Source: Streptomyces werraensis
GTDB lineage: Bacteria > Actinomycetota > Actinomycetes > Streptomycetales > Streptomycetaceae
NCBI GenBank assembly: GCA_014656175.1
Contig: BNBX01000005.1
Span: 200,117 to 264,116 of the forward strand
Direction: 5' to 3'
Length of the DNA: 64,000 bases
Shown: piece after piece, positions 50,670 through 58,492 of the stretch
Numbering within the stretch: position 1 is the stretch's first letter
How the letters are laid out: every line of letters starts with the position of its first letter
Notes under the pieces: model-generated
Told to the model about the DNA's origin: nothing
The model's input: the letters and a program-made list of their open reading frames with translations, nothing else
The model's database searches: none
Program-made: the position numbers and the translations under genes

Positions 50670-51335
50670 ATGGAACCAGACCTTCACGAACTGCTGCGGT
50701 CCCTGCGGGTGTGGGACCCGGCCGTCACCGACCTGCGTCCCTTCGATCCGGAGCGGGCCCCCGCCGAGCCGCTGCCGCTGTTCGCGCGGTGGCTGGCGGA
50801 CGCCGCCGCGGCCGGGCAGCCCGAGCCGCACACCATGTCGCTGGCGACGGCGGACGCGGACGGCCTGCCGGACGTACGGATCGTGATGCTGCACGGCGCG
50901 GACGAGAGGGGCTGGTCGTTCGCCACGCACGCGCACAGCCGCAAGGGCGGGCACCTCGCCGCCCGCCCGTACGCGGCCCTCGCCTTCTACTGGCCGGTCC
51001 TGGGCCGCCAGGTGCGGGTACGGGGTCCCGTCACGGCCGCCCCGCCCGAGGAGGCCCGGACGGACCTCCACGCCCGCTCCACGGGCGCGCTGGCGGCGGC
51101 CCTGACCGGCCGGCAGAGCGCGGTGCTCGCCTCTCCCGGGGAACTCACCCGTGCCTCGGAGGCCGCCTGGGAGAAGGCCCGCCGCTCCCCGACGACCCCG
51201 GCCCCGTCCTGGACCCTGTACCACCTCGCCCCGGTGGAGACGGAGTTCTTCCAGGGCGACGCGGACCGCCGCCATGTGCGGCTGCGGTACCGCCGGGAGG
51301 GGGAGGGGTGGGTGCGGGAACTGCTGTGGCCGTGA
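50670..51335 (+). CDS. PdxH-like pyridoxamine/pyridoxine 5-phosphate oxidase
   Basis: A 221-residue protein matching pyridoxamine 5-phosphate oxidase, which makes pyridoxal phosphate. FMN contacts are seen in DVRIVMLHGADERGWSFATH and SRKGGHLAARPYAALAFYW; the segment VLGRQVRVRGPVT and the C-terminal ETEFFQGDADRRHVRLRYRR follow. The substrate-binding RLHDR near the end is replaced by RRHVR, so this is a divergent member and may act on another compound. It follows the PNPOx-like gene by 20 bases. Confidence 0.82.
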   Translation: MEPDLHELLRSLRVWDPAVTDLRPFDPERAPAEPLPLFARWLADAAAAGQPEPHTMSLATADADGLPDVRIVMLHGADERGWSFATHAHSRKGGHLAARPYAALAFYWPVLGRQVRVRGPVTAAPPEEARTDLHARSTGALAAALTGRQSAVLASPGELTRASEAAWEKARRSPTTPAPSWTLYHLAPVETEFFQGDADRRHVRLRYRREGEGWVRELLWP

Positions 51336-51373
51336 GGGAGTCGCCGTGCCCCGGGATGGGACGGTCAACCCGC

Positions 51374-51393
51374 GATCACGTCATCATGTGATC
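51374..51393. promoter_or_regulatory. Inverted repeat upstream of FAD monooxygenase gene
   Basis: GATCAC (51374-51379) and GTGATC (51388-51393) face each other across eight bases, 66 bases before the next start codon. It may be an operator; no local regulator suggests itself. Confidence 0.35.
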
Positions 51394-51458
51394 ATTCCGC
51401 AACCGATTCCGGTCTTGACCGAGACCCATCAATCCCCTGCCGGATTACGCTCGCGGTC

Positions 51459-52658
51459 ATGGCCGACTCCACCACGTCCGCGCAGCCCACCGCGCCCTCC
51501 CGGGCGGGCCGTCCCGTCTACGTCGTCGGCGGCGGCCCCGGCGGACTGTCCGTCGCGTACGCCCTGCGCGCCCGCGGGGTGCGGGCCGTCGTCCTGGAGC
51601 GCTCCGAGCGGGTCGGCGACTCCTGGCGCCGCCACTACGACCGGCTGCACCTGCACACCACCCGGCGCCGGTCGGCGCTGCCCGGCCTGCCGATGCCCCG
51701 CCGCTTCGGGCGCTGGCCGTCCCGCGACGACGTGGTCCGCTACCTGGAGAAGTACGCCGAGCACCACCGCCTGGAGATCGTCACCGGAGTCGAGGTGTCC
51801 CGTGTCGAGCGCACCGCGGACGGCACCGGCTGGCTGCTGCGCGCCACCGGCGGACGCGAGCTGACCGGCGCGGCGGTCGTCGTCGCCACCGGCTTCAACC
51901 ACACCCCGCGCGTCCCCGACTGGCCCGGACGGGACGCGTACACCGGGGAGTTGCTGCACGCGTCCCAGTACCGCAACGCCAAGCCGTTCGCCGGGCGGGA
52001 CGTGCTGGTGGTGGGCGTCGGCAACACGGGCGCCGAGATCGCCGTGGACCTGGTGGAGGGCGGCGCCTCCCGGGTGCGGCTGGCGGTGCGCACCCCTCCG
52101 CACATCGTGCGCCGCTCGACCGCCGGCTGGCCCGCGCAGTACTCCGGGATCCTGGTGCGCCGGCTGCCGGTGCCGCTGGTCGACCGGATCGGCCGCCTCC
52201 AGGCGCGGGTCGCGGTGCCGGACCTGTCCGAGCACGGCCTGCCCCGCCCGCAGACCGGCCTCTACAGCCGCGTGCTGGAGGGTGCGATCCCCGTGCAGGA
52301 CGTCGGCCTGATCGACGCCGTGCGCAAGGGGTCGGTGGAGGTGGTCGCCGCCGTGAAGGGCTTCGAGGCCGGCGAGGTGCTGCTGGCCGACGGCGAGCGG
52401 ATCGCGCCGGACGCGGTGGTGGCGGCCACCGGGTACGAGCGCGGTCTTGAGGGCCTGGTCGGCGGCCTCGGCGTGCTGGACGAGCGGGGCAGACCTGTGG
52501 TCCGCGGCGCCCGCACCCCGGCCGGCGCCCCCGACCTGTACTTCACCGGCTTCACCAACCCGATCAGCGGCAACCTCCGCGAGATGGCCCTGGACGCCCA
52601 GCGCATCGCCCGCGCGATCGCCCGCGGAGGGAAGGCGTCCCGGCTGCCGGGCGCCTGA
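51459..52658 (+). CDS. FAD/NAD(P)-dependent monooxygenase-type oxidoreductase
   Basis: A 399-residue flavoprotein of the flavin-containing monooxygenase group. The FAD Rossmann motif is VYVVGGGPGGLSVAYALRAR (GxGPGG), the linking motif after it includes GDSWRRHYDRLHLHTTRR, and the NADPH site is VLVVGVGNTGAEIAVDLVEG (GxGNTG). VVVATGFNHTPRVPDWPG carries the ATG motif of the family, and FTGFTNPISGNLREMALDAQ ends it. It oxygenates a nucleophilic heteroatom or carbon in a soft substrate. The ATG at 51459 has no clear ribosome site. It is convergent with the MFS gene, 13 bases apart. Confidence 0.88.
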   Translation: MADSTTSAQPTAPSRAGRPVYVVGGGPGGLSVAYALRARGVRAVVLERSERVGDSWRRHYDRLHLHTTRRRSALPGLPMPRRFGRWPSRDDVVRYLEKYAEHHRLEIVTGVEVSRVERTADGTGWLLRATGGRELTGAAVVVATGFNHTPRVPDWPGRDAYTGELLHASQYRNAKPFAGRDVLVVGVGNTGAEIAVDLVEGGASRVRLAVRTPPHIVRRSTAGWPAQYSGILVRRLPVPLVDRIGRLQARVAVPDLSEHGLPRPQTGLYSRVLEGAIPVQDVGLIDAVRKGSVEVVAAVKGFEAGEVLLADGERIAPDAVVAATGYERGLEGLVGGLGVLDERGRPVVRGARTPAGAPDLYFTGFTNPISGNLREMALDAQRIARAIARGGKASRLPGA

Positions 52659-52671
52659 CCCTCGGGGCGCC

Positions 52672-53979
52672 TCAGCTCGCGGTGAGAACCGCGGGCCGCC
52701 TGCGGATCACCAGCGCCATCAGCGCGGCCGCCGCGCACAGCGCGCCCGACGCGAGCCACACCACGTCGTACGAGCCGAACGCGTCCCGCGCGAGGCCCCC
52801 GGCGAAGGCCACGATCGCCGCGCCCACCTGGTGCGACGCCAGCACCCAGCCGAACACGATGGGGCTGTCGTCGCCGTAGTGCTCCCGGCACAGCGCGAGG
52901 GTGGGCGGTACGGTGGCGACCCAGTCGAGGCCGTAGAAGACGATGAACAGCAGCATCGGCGGGTGCACGGAGGGGGCGAGCAGCAGGGGCAGGAAGAGCA
53001 GGGAGACGCCGCGCAGCGCGTAGTAGACGGCGAGCAGCCGGCGTGCGTCGAAGCGGTCCGTGAACCAGCCGGAGGCCACCGTGCCGACGACGTCGAAGAC
53101 GCCGATGACGGCGAGCAGGGACGCGGCGGTGGTGATGGGCATGCCGTGGTCGTGCGAGGCGGGCACGAAGTGGGTCTGGATCAGCCCATTGGTGGAGGCG
53201 CCGCAGATCGCGAACGTCCCGGCGAGCAGCCAGAACGGGCCGGTGCGGGCGGCCGAGCCGAGCACGGTCAGCGCGCGCCGGGCGGCCCCGGGCACGGGCG
53301 CCGGCTTGGGCACGAACTCCTTCGCCCCGTACGGCTTCTGGCCCACGTCGGCCGGATGGTCGTGCAGCAGCAGCCAGACGAACGGCACCACCGCGAGCGC
53401 GGCGAGCGCCACCGTCACCGCCGCGGGCCGCCAGGAGTACCGGTCGACGATCCACGACAGCAGCGGCAGGAAGATCAGCTGCCCGGAGGCGGACGCGGCG
53501 GTGAGGATGCCGCTGACCAGGCCGCGCCGCTCGGTGAACCAGCGGTTGGTGACGGTGGCGGCGAAGGCCAGTGCCATGGAGCCGGAGCCGAGGCCCACCA
53601 GCAGGCCCCAGCAGAGCATGAGCTGCCAGGCGGCGGTCATCCACACGGTGGCGCCGGACCCGGCCGCGATCACGGTCAGCGCGACCGCGACGACCCGGCG
53701 GATGCCGTAGCGGTCCATCAGCGCCGCAGCGAACGGTGCGGTGAGGCCGTACAGCGCCAGGTTCACGGAGACCGCGGCGCCGATGGTGCCGCGCGACCAG
53801 CCGAACTCCTCGTTCAGCGGGTCGATGAACAGCCCCGGCACGGCGCGGAAGGCGGCGGCGCCGATGATCGTCACGAAGGTGACGGCGGCGACGAACCAGG
53901 CGCGGTGCATCCGGCGGCGGGTCGGCTTGCGGCCGCTCACGGGCGGCCCGACGGCGGCGGTCTTGCTGGTCGTGGTCAC
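52672..53979 (-). CDS. MFS transporter, monocarboxylate/OFA-like
   Basis: A 435-residue major facilitator with twelve hydrophobic segments. Features include the first helix TFVTIIGAAAFRAVPGLFID, then EEFGWSRGTIGAAVSVNLAL, the motif A-like DRYGIRRVVAVALTVIAAGS and a cytoplasmic loop with HDHPADVGQKPYGAKEF. These resemble oxalate/formate and monocarboxylate transporters (OFA, MCT) rather than drug pumps. The GTG at 53979 is near the promoter of a divergent AraC/GlxA-type regulator, which probably controls it. Substrate unknown; an organic acid is the best guess. Confidence 0.85.
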   Translation of the reverse strand: MTTTSKTAAVGPPVSGRKPTRRRMHRAWFVAAVTFVTIIGAAAFRAVPGLFIDPLNEEFGWSRGTIGAAVSVNLALYGLTAPFAAALMDRYGIRRVVAVALTVIAAGSGATVWMTAAWQLMLCWGLLVGLGSGSMALAFAATVTNRWFTERRGLVSGILTAASASGQLIFLPLLSWIVDRYSWRPAAVTVALAALAVVPFVWLLLHDHPADVGQKPYGAKEFVPKPAPVPGAARRALTVLGSAARTGPFWLLAGTFAICGASTNGLIQTHFVPASHDHGMPITTAASLLAVIGVFDVVGTVASGWFTDRFDARRLLAVYYALRGVSLLFLPLLLAPSVHPPMLLFIVFYGLDWVATVPPTLALCREHYGDDSPIVFGWVLASHQVGAAIVAFAGGLARDAFGSYDVVWLASGALCAAAALMALVIRRRPAVLTAS

Positions 53980-54051
53980 GTCGTACAGCTTCGGGGAAGC
54001 ATGTCCGCTTCAACGAGTGGCCCGAGGGACAGCATTCGCTAGGATCGGGCC

Positions 54052-55092
54052 ATGCCTTCGGACCCGGTCGCGCCCCTCCGCTCCCCCGCCGGCCACCGGC
54101 CCCACCGTGTGGCCGTCCTCGCCCTCGACGGCCTGCTGCCGTTCGAACTGGGCATTCCGCACCGCGTGTTCGGCCGCCCCCGGGACGAGCGCGGACGCCC
54201 GCTGTACGAGGTGGTCACCTGCTCGGTACGGCCGCCGGGACCTGTGGAGACGGACGCCGACTTCGCCATTCACGTGCCGCACGGCCCGGAGGTTCTGGCC
54301 ACCGCCGACACGGTGATCATCCCGGCCTCCTACGAGCTGGGCCCGGTCTTCGAGCGCGGCGAGCTGACGGAGGAACTGGCCGACGCGCTCGGCCGCATCC
54401 CGCCGACCGCCCGCATCGCCTCCATCTGCACCGGCGTGTACGTCCTCGCCGCGTCCGGGCGGCTCGACGGGCGCCGCGCCACCACGCACTGGGCGGACGC
54501 GGAGCGGCTCCAGCAGCTGTTCCCGAAGATCGACGTCGATCCGGACGTGCTGTTCGTCGACGACGGCGACATCCTCACCTCGGCGGGCGTGGCGGCCGGG
54601 ATCGACCTGTGCCTGCACATGGTGCGGCGCGACCACGGCGCCGCCGTCGCCAACGACGTGGCCCGGCGCACGGTGGTGCCGCCGCACCGGGACGGCGGCC
54701 AGGCGCAGTACATCCAGCGTCCGGTGCCGGACCCGCAGCAGGCGTCCACGAGCGGTGCCCGCGCCTGGGCGCTGGGCCGGCTGCACGAGCCGATCCAGTT
54801 GCGCGACATGGCGGAGCGGGAGTCGATGTCGGTGCGCACCTTCACCCGCCGCTTCCGGGAGGAGACGGGGGTCAGTCCCGGGCAGTGGCTCACCCGTCAG
54901 CGGGTGGAGCGGGCACGGTACCTGCTGGAGACCACCGAGCTGACCGTCGACCAGGTGGCGCGGGACGCGGGGTTCGGGACGGCCCAGTCCATGCGGGCCC
55001 ATCTCCAGGCGGCCCTCGGCGTGACCCCCACGGCCTACCGGCGCACCTTCCGCGCGGCCTCGGAGCGCGGGGAGGCGGCGGTCGCGGTCTGA
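54052..55092 (+). CDS. GlxA-type AraC family regulator (DJ-1/PfpI plus HTH)
   Basis: A 346-residue regulator with an N-terminal DJ-1/PfpI (class I amidotransferase-like) domain and a C-terminal AraC HTH. The first domain is marked by VAVLALDGLLPFELGIPHRV and IASICTGVYVLAASGRLDGR, the latter carrying the cysteine equivalent of the nucleophile elbow. The HTH is MAERESMSVRTFTRRFREET followed by LTVDQVARDAGFGTAQSMRA, which are the two recognition-helix regions. GlxA-type proteins act as activators or repressors of metabolism and morphology. It is divergent from the MFS gene across 72 bases, so it likely controls transport of its effector. Confidence 0.9.
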   Translation: MPSDPVAPLRSPAGHRPHRVAVLALDGLLPFELGIPHRVFGRPRDERGRPLYEVVTCSVRPPGPVETDADFAIHVPHGPEVLATADTVIIPASYELGPVFERGELTEELADALGRIPPTARIASICTGVYVLAASGRLDGRRATTHWADAERLQQLFPKIDVDPDVLFVDDGDILTSAGVAAGIDLCLHMVRRDHGAAVANDVARRTVVPPHRDGGQAQYIQRPVPDPQQASTSGARAWALGRLHEPIQLRDMAERESMSVRTFTRRFREETGVSPGQWLTRQRVERARYLLETTELTVDQVARDAGFGTAQSMRAHLQAALGVTPTAYRRTFRAASERGEAAVAV

Positions 55093-55506
55093 GGTCCGCA
55101 CGTCCGTCTGTCCACAGGCTGTGGACGGAGAACGCCCCGCGGCGGTGCGGCACTGCTCGCCCCGAGCACGAGAGCCCCGCACCGCCCTGCGGCTCCGGCG
55201 GCCCCGCCAGGTCCCCCGCCCCCGGGAGGCACGCGCCGGATCACGACCCACACTCGTCGAGGACTCCCGTCGCGGTGCCCTCGCCGTCCCCTCGCGGCGA
55301 ATCGCTGACGCCCAGCGTGATCACCCGGTGACGGCACGTCAATACCGTTTCGACGGACGGTACGGCGTTCGCGGCAATTGCCCTGTTCATCGGCTCGGCG
55401 CACGGAAGCACACCCGGCGCACCGGATCACGCACGGCACCGGGACGCCGTCCCGCCGTGCATCCGTGCCTCCCCTCGGACGCGGCAGCCGTCGGGGCGCG
55501 GCACGC
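55093..55506. other. Intergenic region between AraC and RsbW-like genes
   Basis: No gene is supported in these 414 bases. Frames present have no ribosome sites and no recognisable protein. The left end may hold the AraC terminator; I saw no strong hairpin. Confidence 0.4.
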
Positions 55507-55989
55507 TCAGACCGCTTCGTACGTCAGCCCGTCGTACCTCACCGCGCCGCCGCCGCGGAAGGCGCGGGCGGTGCCGGACGCCTCGCCGCAGCGGTCGAGT
55601 TCGCACCAGATGCGCTTTCCCGCGCCCTCGGTGCTCCAGCCCCAGCGGTCGGCCAGCCCGTCGACGAGGGCGAGTCCGCGCCCGCCGGTCGCCTCGTCGC
55701 CGGCGCAGCGCGGCACCGGCGCCCGGCCGCTGCGGTCCGCGACCTCCAGGCGGACGGTGACCTCCTCGGCCGCGTCCGCGCCGGGCAGCGAGAGCCTCAG
55801 GACGGCCGGACAGCCCGTGTGCACCACGGCGTTGGTGACCAGTTCGGAGACGAGCAGGATCAGCGTCTCGGCCAGCGGTTCGTCGGCCCCTATGCCGGTC
55901 CCGGCCAGCCGTGAGCGGGCCCAGCGCCGGGCCCGCCCCACCTCAGCGGGGTCGGGCCGGATCTCCAGCTGCACTTGAAGCACCTGCAC
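55507..55989 (-). CDS. RsbW-like ATP-binding anti-sigma regulatory kinase
   Basis: A 160-residue GHKL-fold protein of the RsbW/SpoIIAB group. The ATP-lid motifs are visible: LILLVSELVTNAVVHTG (N box), VADRSGRAPV (D-R-S-G, G1 box equivalent) and GGRGLALVDGLADRWG (G2 box). Such proteins phosphorylate STAS-domain antagonists or bind sigma factors; in Streptomyces most of the many copies have unknown partners. A STAS protein is encoded 1.2 kb away, with an EF-hand gene between them. The start GTG at 55989 is the first of several closely spaced starts, so the exact one is uncertain. Confidence 0.85.
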   Translation of the reverse strand: MQVLQVQLEIRPDPAEVGRARRWARSRLAGTGIGADEPLAETLILLVSELVTNAVVHTGCPAVLRLSLPGADAAEEVTVRLEVADRSGRAPVPRCAGDEATGGRGLALVDGLADRWGWSTEGAGKRIWCELDRCGEASGTARAFRGGGAVRYDGLTYEAV

Positions 55990-56470
55990 CGCTCACACCA
56001 TCCGAACCGGCGGACACTTGGACTCGCGCCTCACGAGGGCCACGATCCTAGCCATCTTCTGCATGACCAGAACAATGGCCGGGACCGGGGTCACGGACCG
56101 TGACTCCCTTACGGGACAGCATGGTTGACGCACAGTCACCTCAACAAGCGCTTCAGGCATATTCCAGCGCGAAGGAGTACCCGTGCGGCATACTGTGCGA
56201 CGCTTGCCGCGCGGACTCGAACGAAGCGCGGCACACGGCCCGTTGGCCCCAGGAGCAGCCGCAGGAACGGCGCCTCGGGCAACCGCCCCGAGGGCGGCCC
56301 GGCCGCGGCGGACACTCACGAGGACTCGCATCCCGCACAACGTACCGGAGCCGCGCCCCGACTCCGGGCCGTGACGAAGGAAGTCACCCGGCCCGGGGCC
56401 TTCCGGACGCTCCGTGATCAGGAAAATGCCACGATCGGCGACATGGGCGAGGGCGCGGACACCCGGCGCG
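55990..56470. other. Intergenic region with one possible small gene
   Basis: This 481-base stretch separates the RsbW-like and EF-hand genes. It contains the small frame listed at 56183. Nothing else is recognised. Confidence 0.4.
56183..56374 (+). CDS. Possible 63-residue Arg/Pro-rich small protein
   Basis: A short frame starting GTG at 56183 and encoding MRHTVRRLPRGLERSAAHGP and a tail rich in Ala, Pro and Arg. It is the only frame in this gap with a good ribosome site, GAAGGAG seven to eleven bases before the start. The composition is that of random GC-rich DNA, so the protein may not be real. No family is recognised. Upstream, TTGACG at about 56126 could be a -35 element. Confidence 0.3.
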   Translation: MRHTVRRLPRGLERSAAHGPLAPGAAAGTAPRATAPRAARPRRTLTRTRIPHNVPEPRPDSGP

Positions 56471-56983
56471 TCACTCGGGGACGGTGAAGTAGCGGGCGAA
56501 CGCGGAGACGATCTCCTCCTCGCCGATCCGCCCGTCGCCGTCGGTGTCCAGCTGTGCGGCGGCCTCCGCGGCGACGCCGCCCTCCACGCCCAGCACCTGG
56601 AGCACGCGCGCGGTGTTCTCCACGCCGACGGCTCCGTCCCCGGTGGTGTCCGCGACGGCGAGCGCCGCGTGCAGGAAGGGACGGGCGATCTCGGCGAAGC
56701 GCTCCGGGTTGTCCCGCAGCCGCTTGAGCGCGCCGGTCACGAACTCCTCGCGGGTGATGCGCTGGTCGCCGTCCCGGTCGGCGATGCCGGCCATGCCCTG
56801 CCAGAACGCCTCGGCGCCGACGTACAGGGCCTGGCCCCGGTCGGAGCGGGCCGCCGTGCCGAACTCGGCGAGCAGCGCCTTGGCCGCCGCCATGAAGTCC
56901 TCGCGGTCGATGTAGCCGTTGCCGTCCTGGTCGAAGCCGGCGAAGCGGGCCGCGATCCTGCGCTCGTTGTCGCTGGTGACCAT
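56471..56983 (-). CDS. EF-hand calcium-binding protein (calerythrin-like)
   Basis: A 170-residue protein with four EF-hand loops: DQDGNGYIDRED (about 19-30), DRDGDQRITREE (about 69-80), DTTGDGAVGVEN (about 113-124, the last position Asn, less ideal) and DTDGDGRIGEEE (about 145-156). This is the layout of calerythrin and related bacterial calmodulin-like proteins such as the Streptomyces Cab proteins. It probably buffers or senses cytoplasmic calcium, which influences germination and aerial growth in this genus. The ATG at 56983 begins MVTSDNERR; no strong ribosome site is seen. Confidence 0.93.
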   Translation of the reverse strand: MVTSDNERRIAARFAGFDQDGNGYIDREDFMAAAKALLAEFGTAARSDRGQALYVGAEAFWQGMAGIADRDGDQRITREEFVTGALKRLRDNPERFAEIARPFLHAALAVADTTGDGAVGVENTARVLQVLGVEGGVAAEAAAQLDTDGDGRIGEEEIVSAFARYFTVPE

Positions 56984-57168
56984 CTCTTGTTCAGGCCGCC
57001 TTAGGTCGGAGGGGTCGTCTCGCTGGGAGCGTACGGGGTGAGGGGGCGCGGGGGAGCCGGAAAGCGGCGCTTGGACCAGGACCGGGGGAACACCGGGACA
57101 CACGTGTGACACGCGTGAGCGGCACCACGTGCGGACCGCGGGGCGGAAGCGGGTGAGAAGGCGGGGCC

Positions 57169-57549
57169 TCAGGCCGAGAGCGGGCGGGCGTCCTCGTCGA
57201 GGGCGGACGGCACGTCCGGGTGGATCTCGAACAGCCGGCGTACCCCGAGCGCCCCGAGCACCTTGTTGACGTGGCTGCCGTCGGCGGCTCCGCGCGCGGG
57301 CAGGATCAGCCGGAGCCGGCCCTGGCAGGAGCGCAGCAGCCGGCGGGAGCCAATGAGCACACCCACCCCGCTGGAGTCGCAGAACCACACCTCGGAGAGG
57401 TCGAGGACGAGCCGGTGCCGCCCCTCCGCCACGACGTCGTGCACCCGCTGCCGCAGCACCGGGGACGTCACCAGATCCAGCTCGCCGGAGACCCGGAGGA
57501 CGGCCCATTCGCCGTTCTCCTGGTCGGTCACTTCGAAGGTCACCACCAC
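57169..57549 (-). CDS. STAS-domain anti-sigma factor antagonist
   Basis: A 126-residue STAS protein of the SpoIIAA/RsbV/BldG group. The phosphorylation site is in WFCDSSGVGVLIGSRRLL, where Ser59 corresponds to the modified serine. GELDLVTSPVLRQRVHDVVA and LVLDLSEVWFCDSS are the conserved strands and helix. It would bind an RsbW-like kinase when unphosphorylated and release a sigma factor. An RsbW-like gene lies 1.2 kb downstream on the same strand and is a possible partner. A GAGGGG site precedes the GTG at 57549; three in-frame GTG codons make the start uncertain by one or two residues. Confidence 0.9.
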   Translation of the reverse strand: MVVTFEVTDQENGEWAVLRVSGELDLVTSPVLRQRVHDVVAEGRHRLVLDLSEVWFCDSSGVGVLIGSRRLLRSCQGRLRLILPARGAADGSHVNKVLGALGVRRLFEIHPDVPSALDEDARPLSA

Positions 57550-57910
57550 GCCCCTCGCTCGCCGAAACGGAAGCAGTACCTACGCTTCCTTGCTGCGCGG
57601 CTGCCCACGGGCCGTTCCCTGAAACACGGCCCCAGAAACGGTTACCGAACAGAAGAGGCTTGTTCTGGTCGCAATCGATCCGATTCGATCGGTTCCGATC
57701 GACACCCGACGGGGCAGACATGATCCGCACACCGTGCCACCTGCGCGGGCGGCCCCCTACCACGGAAGGCGCCGCGAGGGGCGCACATTGCCACAAAGGG
57801 GCGTGCACGCACGTCCATGGCGACTACATTCGTGGCGTCGCCGGTCACACGCCGGACCCGGGACCCGACCACCCCGGGGCCCGCGGGACGAACAGGGGGT
57901 GAGGGGCCGC
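57550..57910. other. Divergent promoter region between STAS and ECF sigma genes
   Basis: No gene is supported. At 57671-57702 the DNA shows overlapping CGATCC/GGATCG-like repeats (GCAATCGATCCG, ATTCGATCGGTTCCGATCG), an unusual palindrome-rich stretch of about 32 bases. It may be a regulatory binding site for the sigma operon, whose start lies over 200 bases beyond. Confidence 0.4.
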
Positions 57911-58492
57911 GTGCAGAAGAAGGACGTACCGCCCCGCTGGGACCGCAAGATGCAGCAGCGGCTCGCCCGCGGGGAGGCGGCCGCCCTCGGCGAGCTCTAC
58001 GACCGTTTCGCCTCCCTGGTGCACGGTCTCGCCCACCGCGTCCTCGGGGACGAACACGCGGCCGACACCGTCACCCGTGACGTCTTCGCCCACGTCTGGC
58101 AGCACCCCGACACCTACGACCCCCGGCAGGGCCCCCTGCGCAGCTGGCTCGCCGCCCTGACCAACCGGCTGGCCGTGGAGCGGCTGCGCACCACCGGGAC
58201 CGCCGCGCTCGCCCGGGGCGGCCCCGGCACCACCGAGGACCTGGAGCGCAAGGTCCGGCACGCCACGGTGGCCGCCCGCGCCGACTACATCGTCCAGTCC
58301 ATGCCCGCGCCCCTGCGGGCCGCGCTGGAACTGGCCTACTTCCAGCGCCGGGACTACCGGCAGACCGCCGCCGATCTCGGCGTCACGGACGAGGAGGCCC
58401 GCCGCCGGCTGCGCCTCGGCCTCCAGCTGCTGGCCACGGCCCACGACGCCGGGACACCGGGCGCACCGCCCGGAATCGGGGGTGCCGCGTGA
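57911..58492 (+). CDS. ECF-type RNA polymerase sigma factor
   Basis: A 193-residue extracytoplasmic-function sigma factor. Region 2 is seen as GELYDRFASLVHGLAHRVLG and TVTRDVFAHVWQHPDTYDPR with LRSWLAALTNRLAVERLR. Region 4 has LRAALELAYFQRRDYRQTAA followed by DLGVTDEEARRRLRLGLQLL, which includes the -35-binding HTH. The start at GTG 57911 has GAGGGG upstream; GTG 57899 is in the same frame. The stop overlaps the start of the anti-sigma gene in GTGA, so the two are translationally coupled, the normal arrangement for an ECF sigma and its antagonist. Confidence 0.92.
   Translation: MQKKDVPPRWDRKMQQRLARGEAAALGELYDRFASLVHGLAHRVLGDEHAADTVTRDVFAHVWQHPDTYDPRQGPLRSWLAALTNRLAVERLRTTGTAALARGGPGTTEDLERKVRHATVAARADYIVQSMPAPLRAALELAYFQRRDYRQTAADLGVTDEEARRRLRLGLQLLATAHDAGTPGAPPGIGGAA

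Noticed and set aside
55118..55506. Small frames in the gap after the AraC gene
   Set aside because: No ribosome site, no conserved motif, and amino-acid composition typical of random GC-rich DNA.
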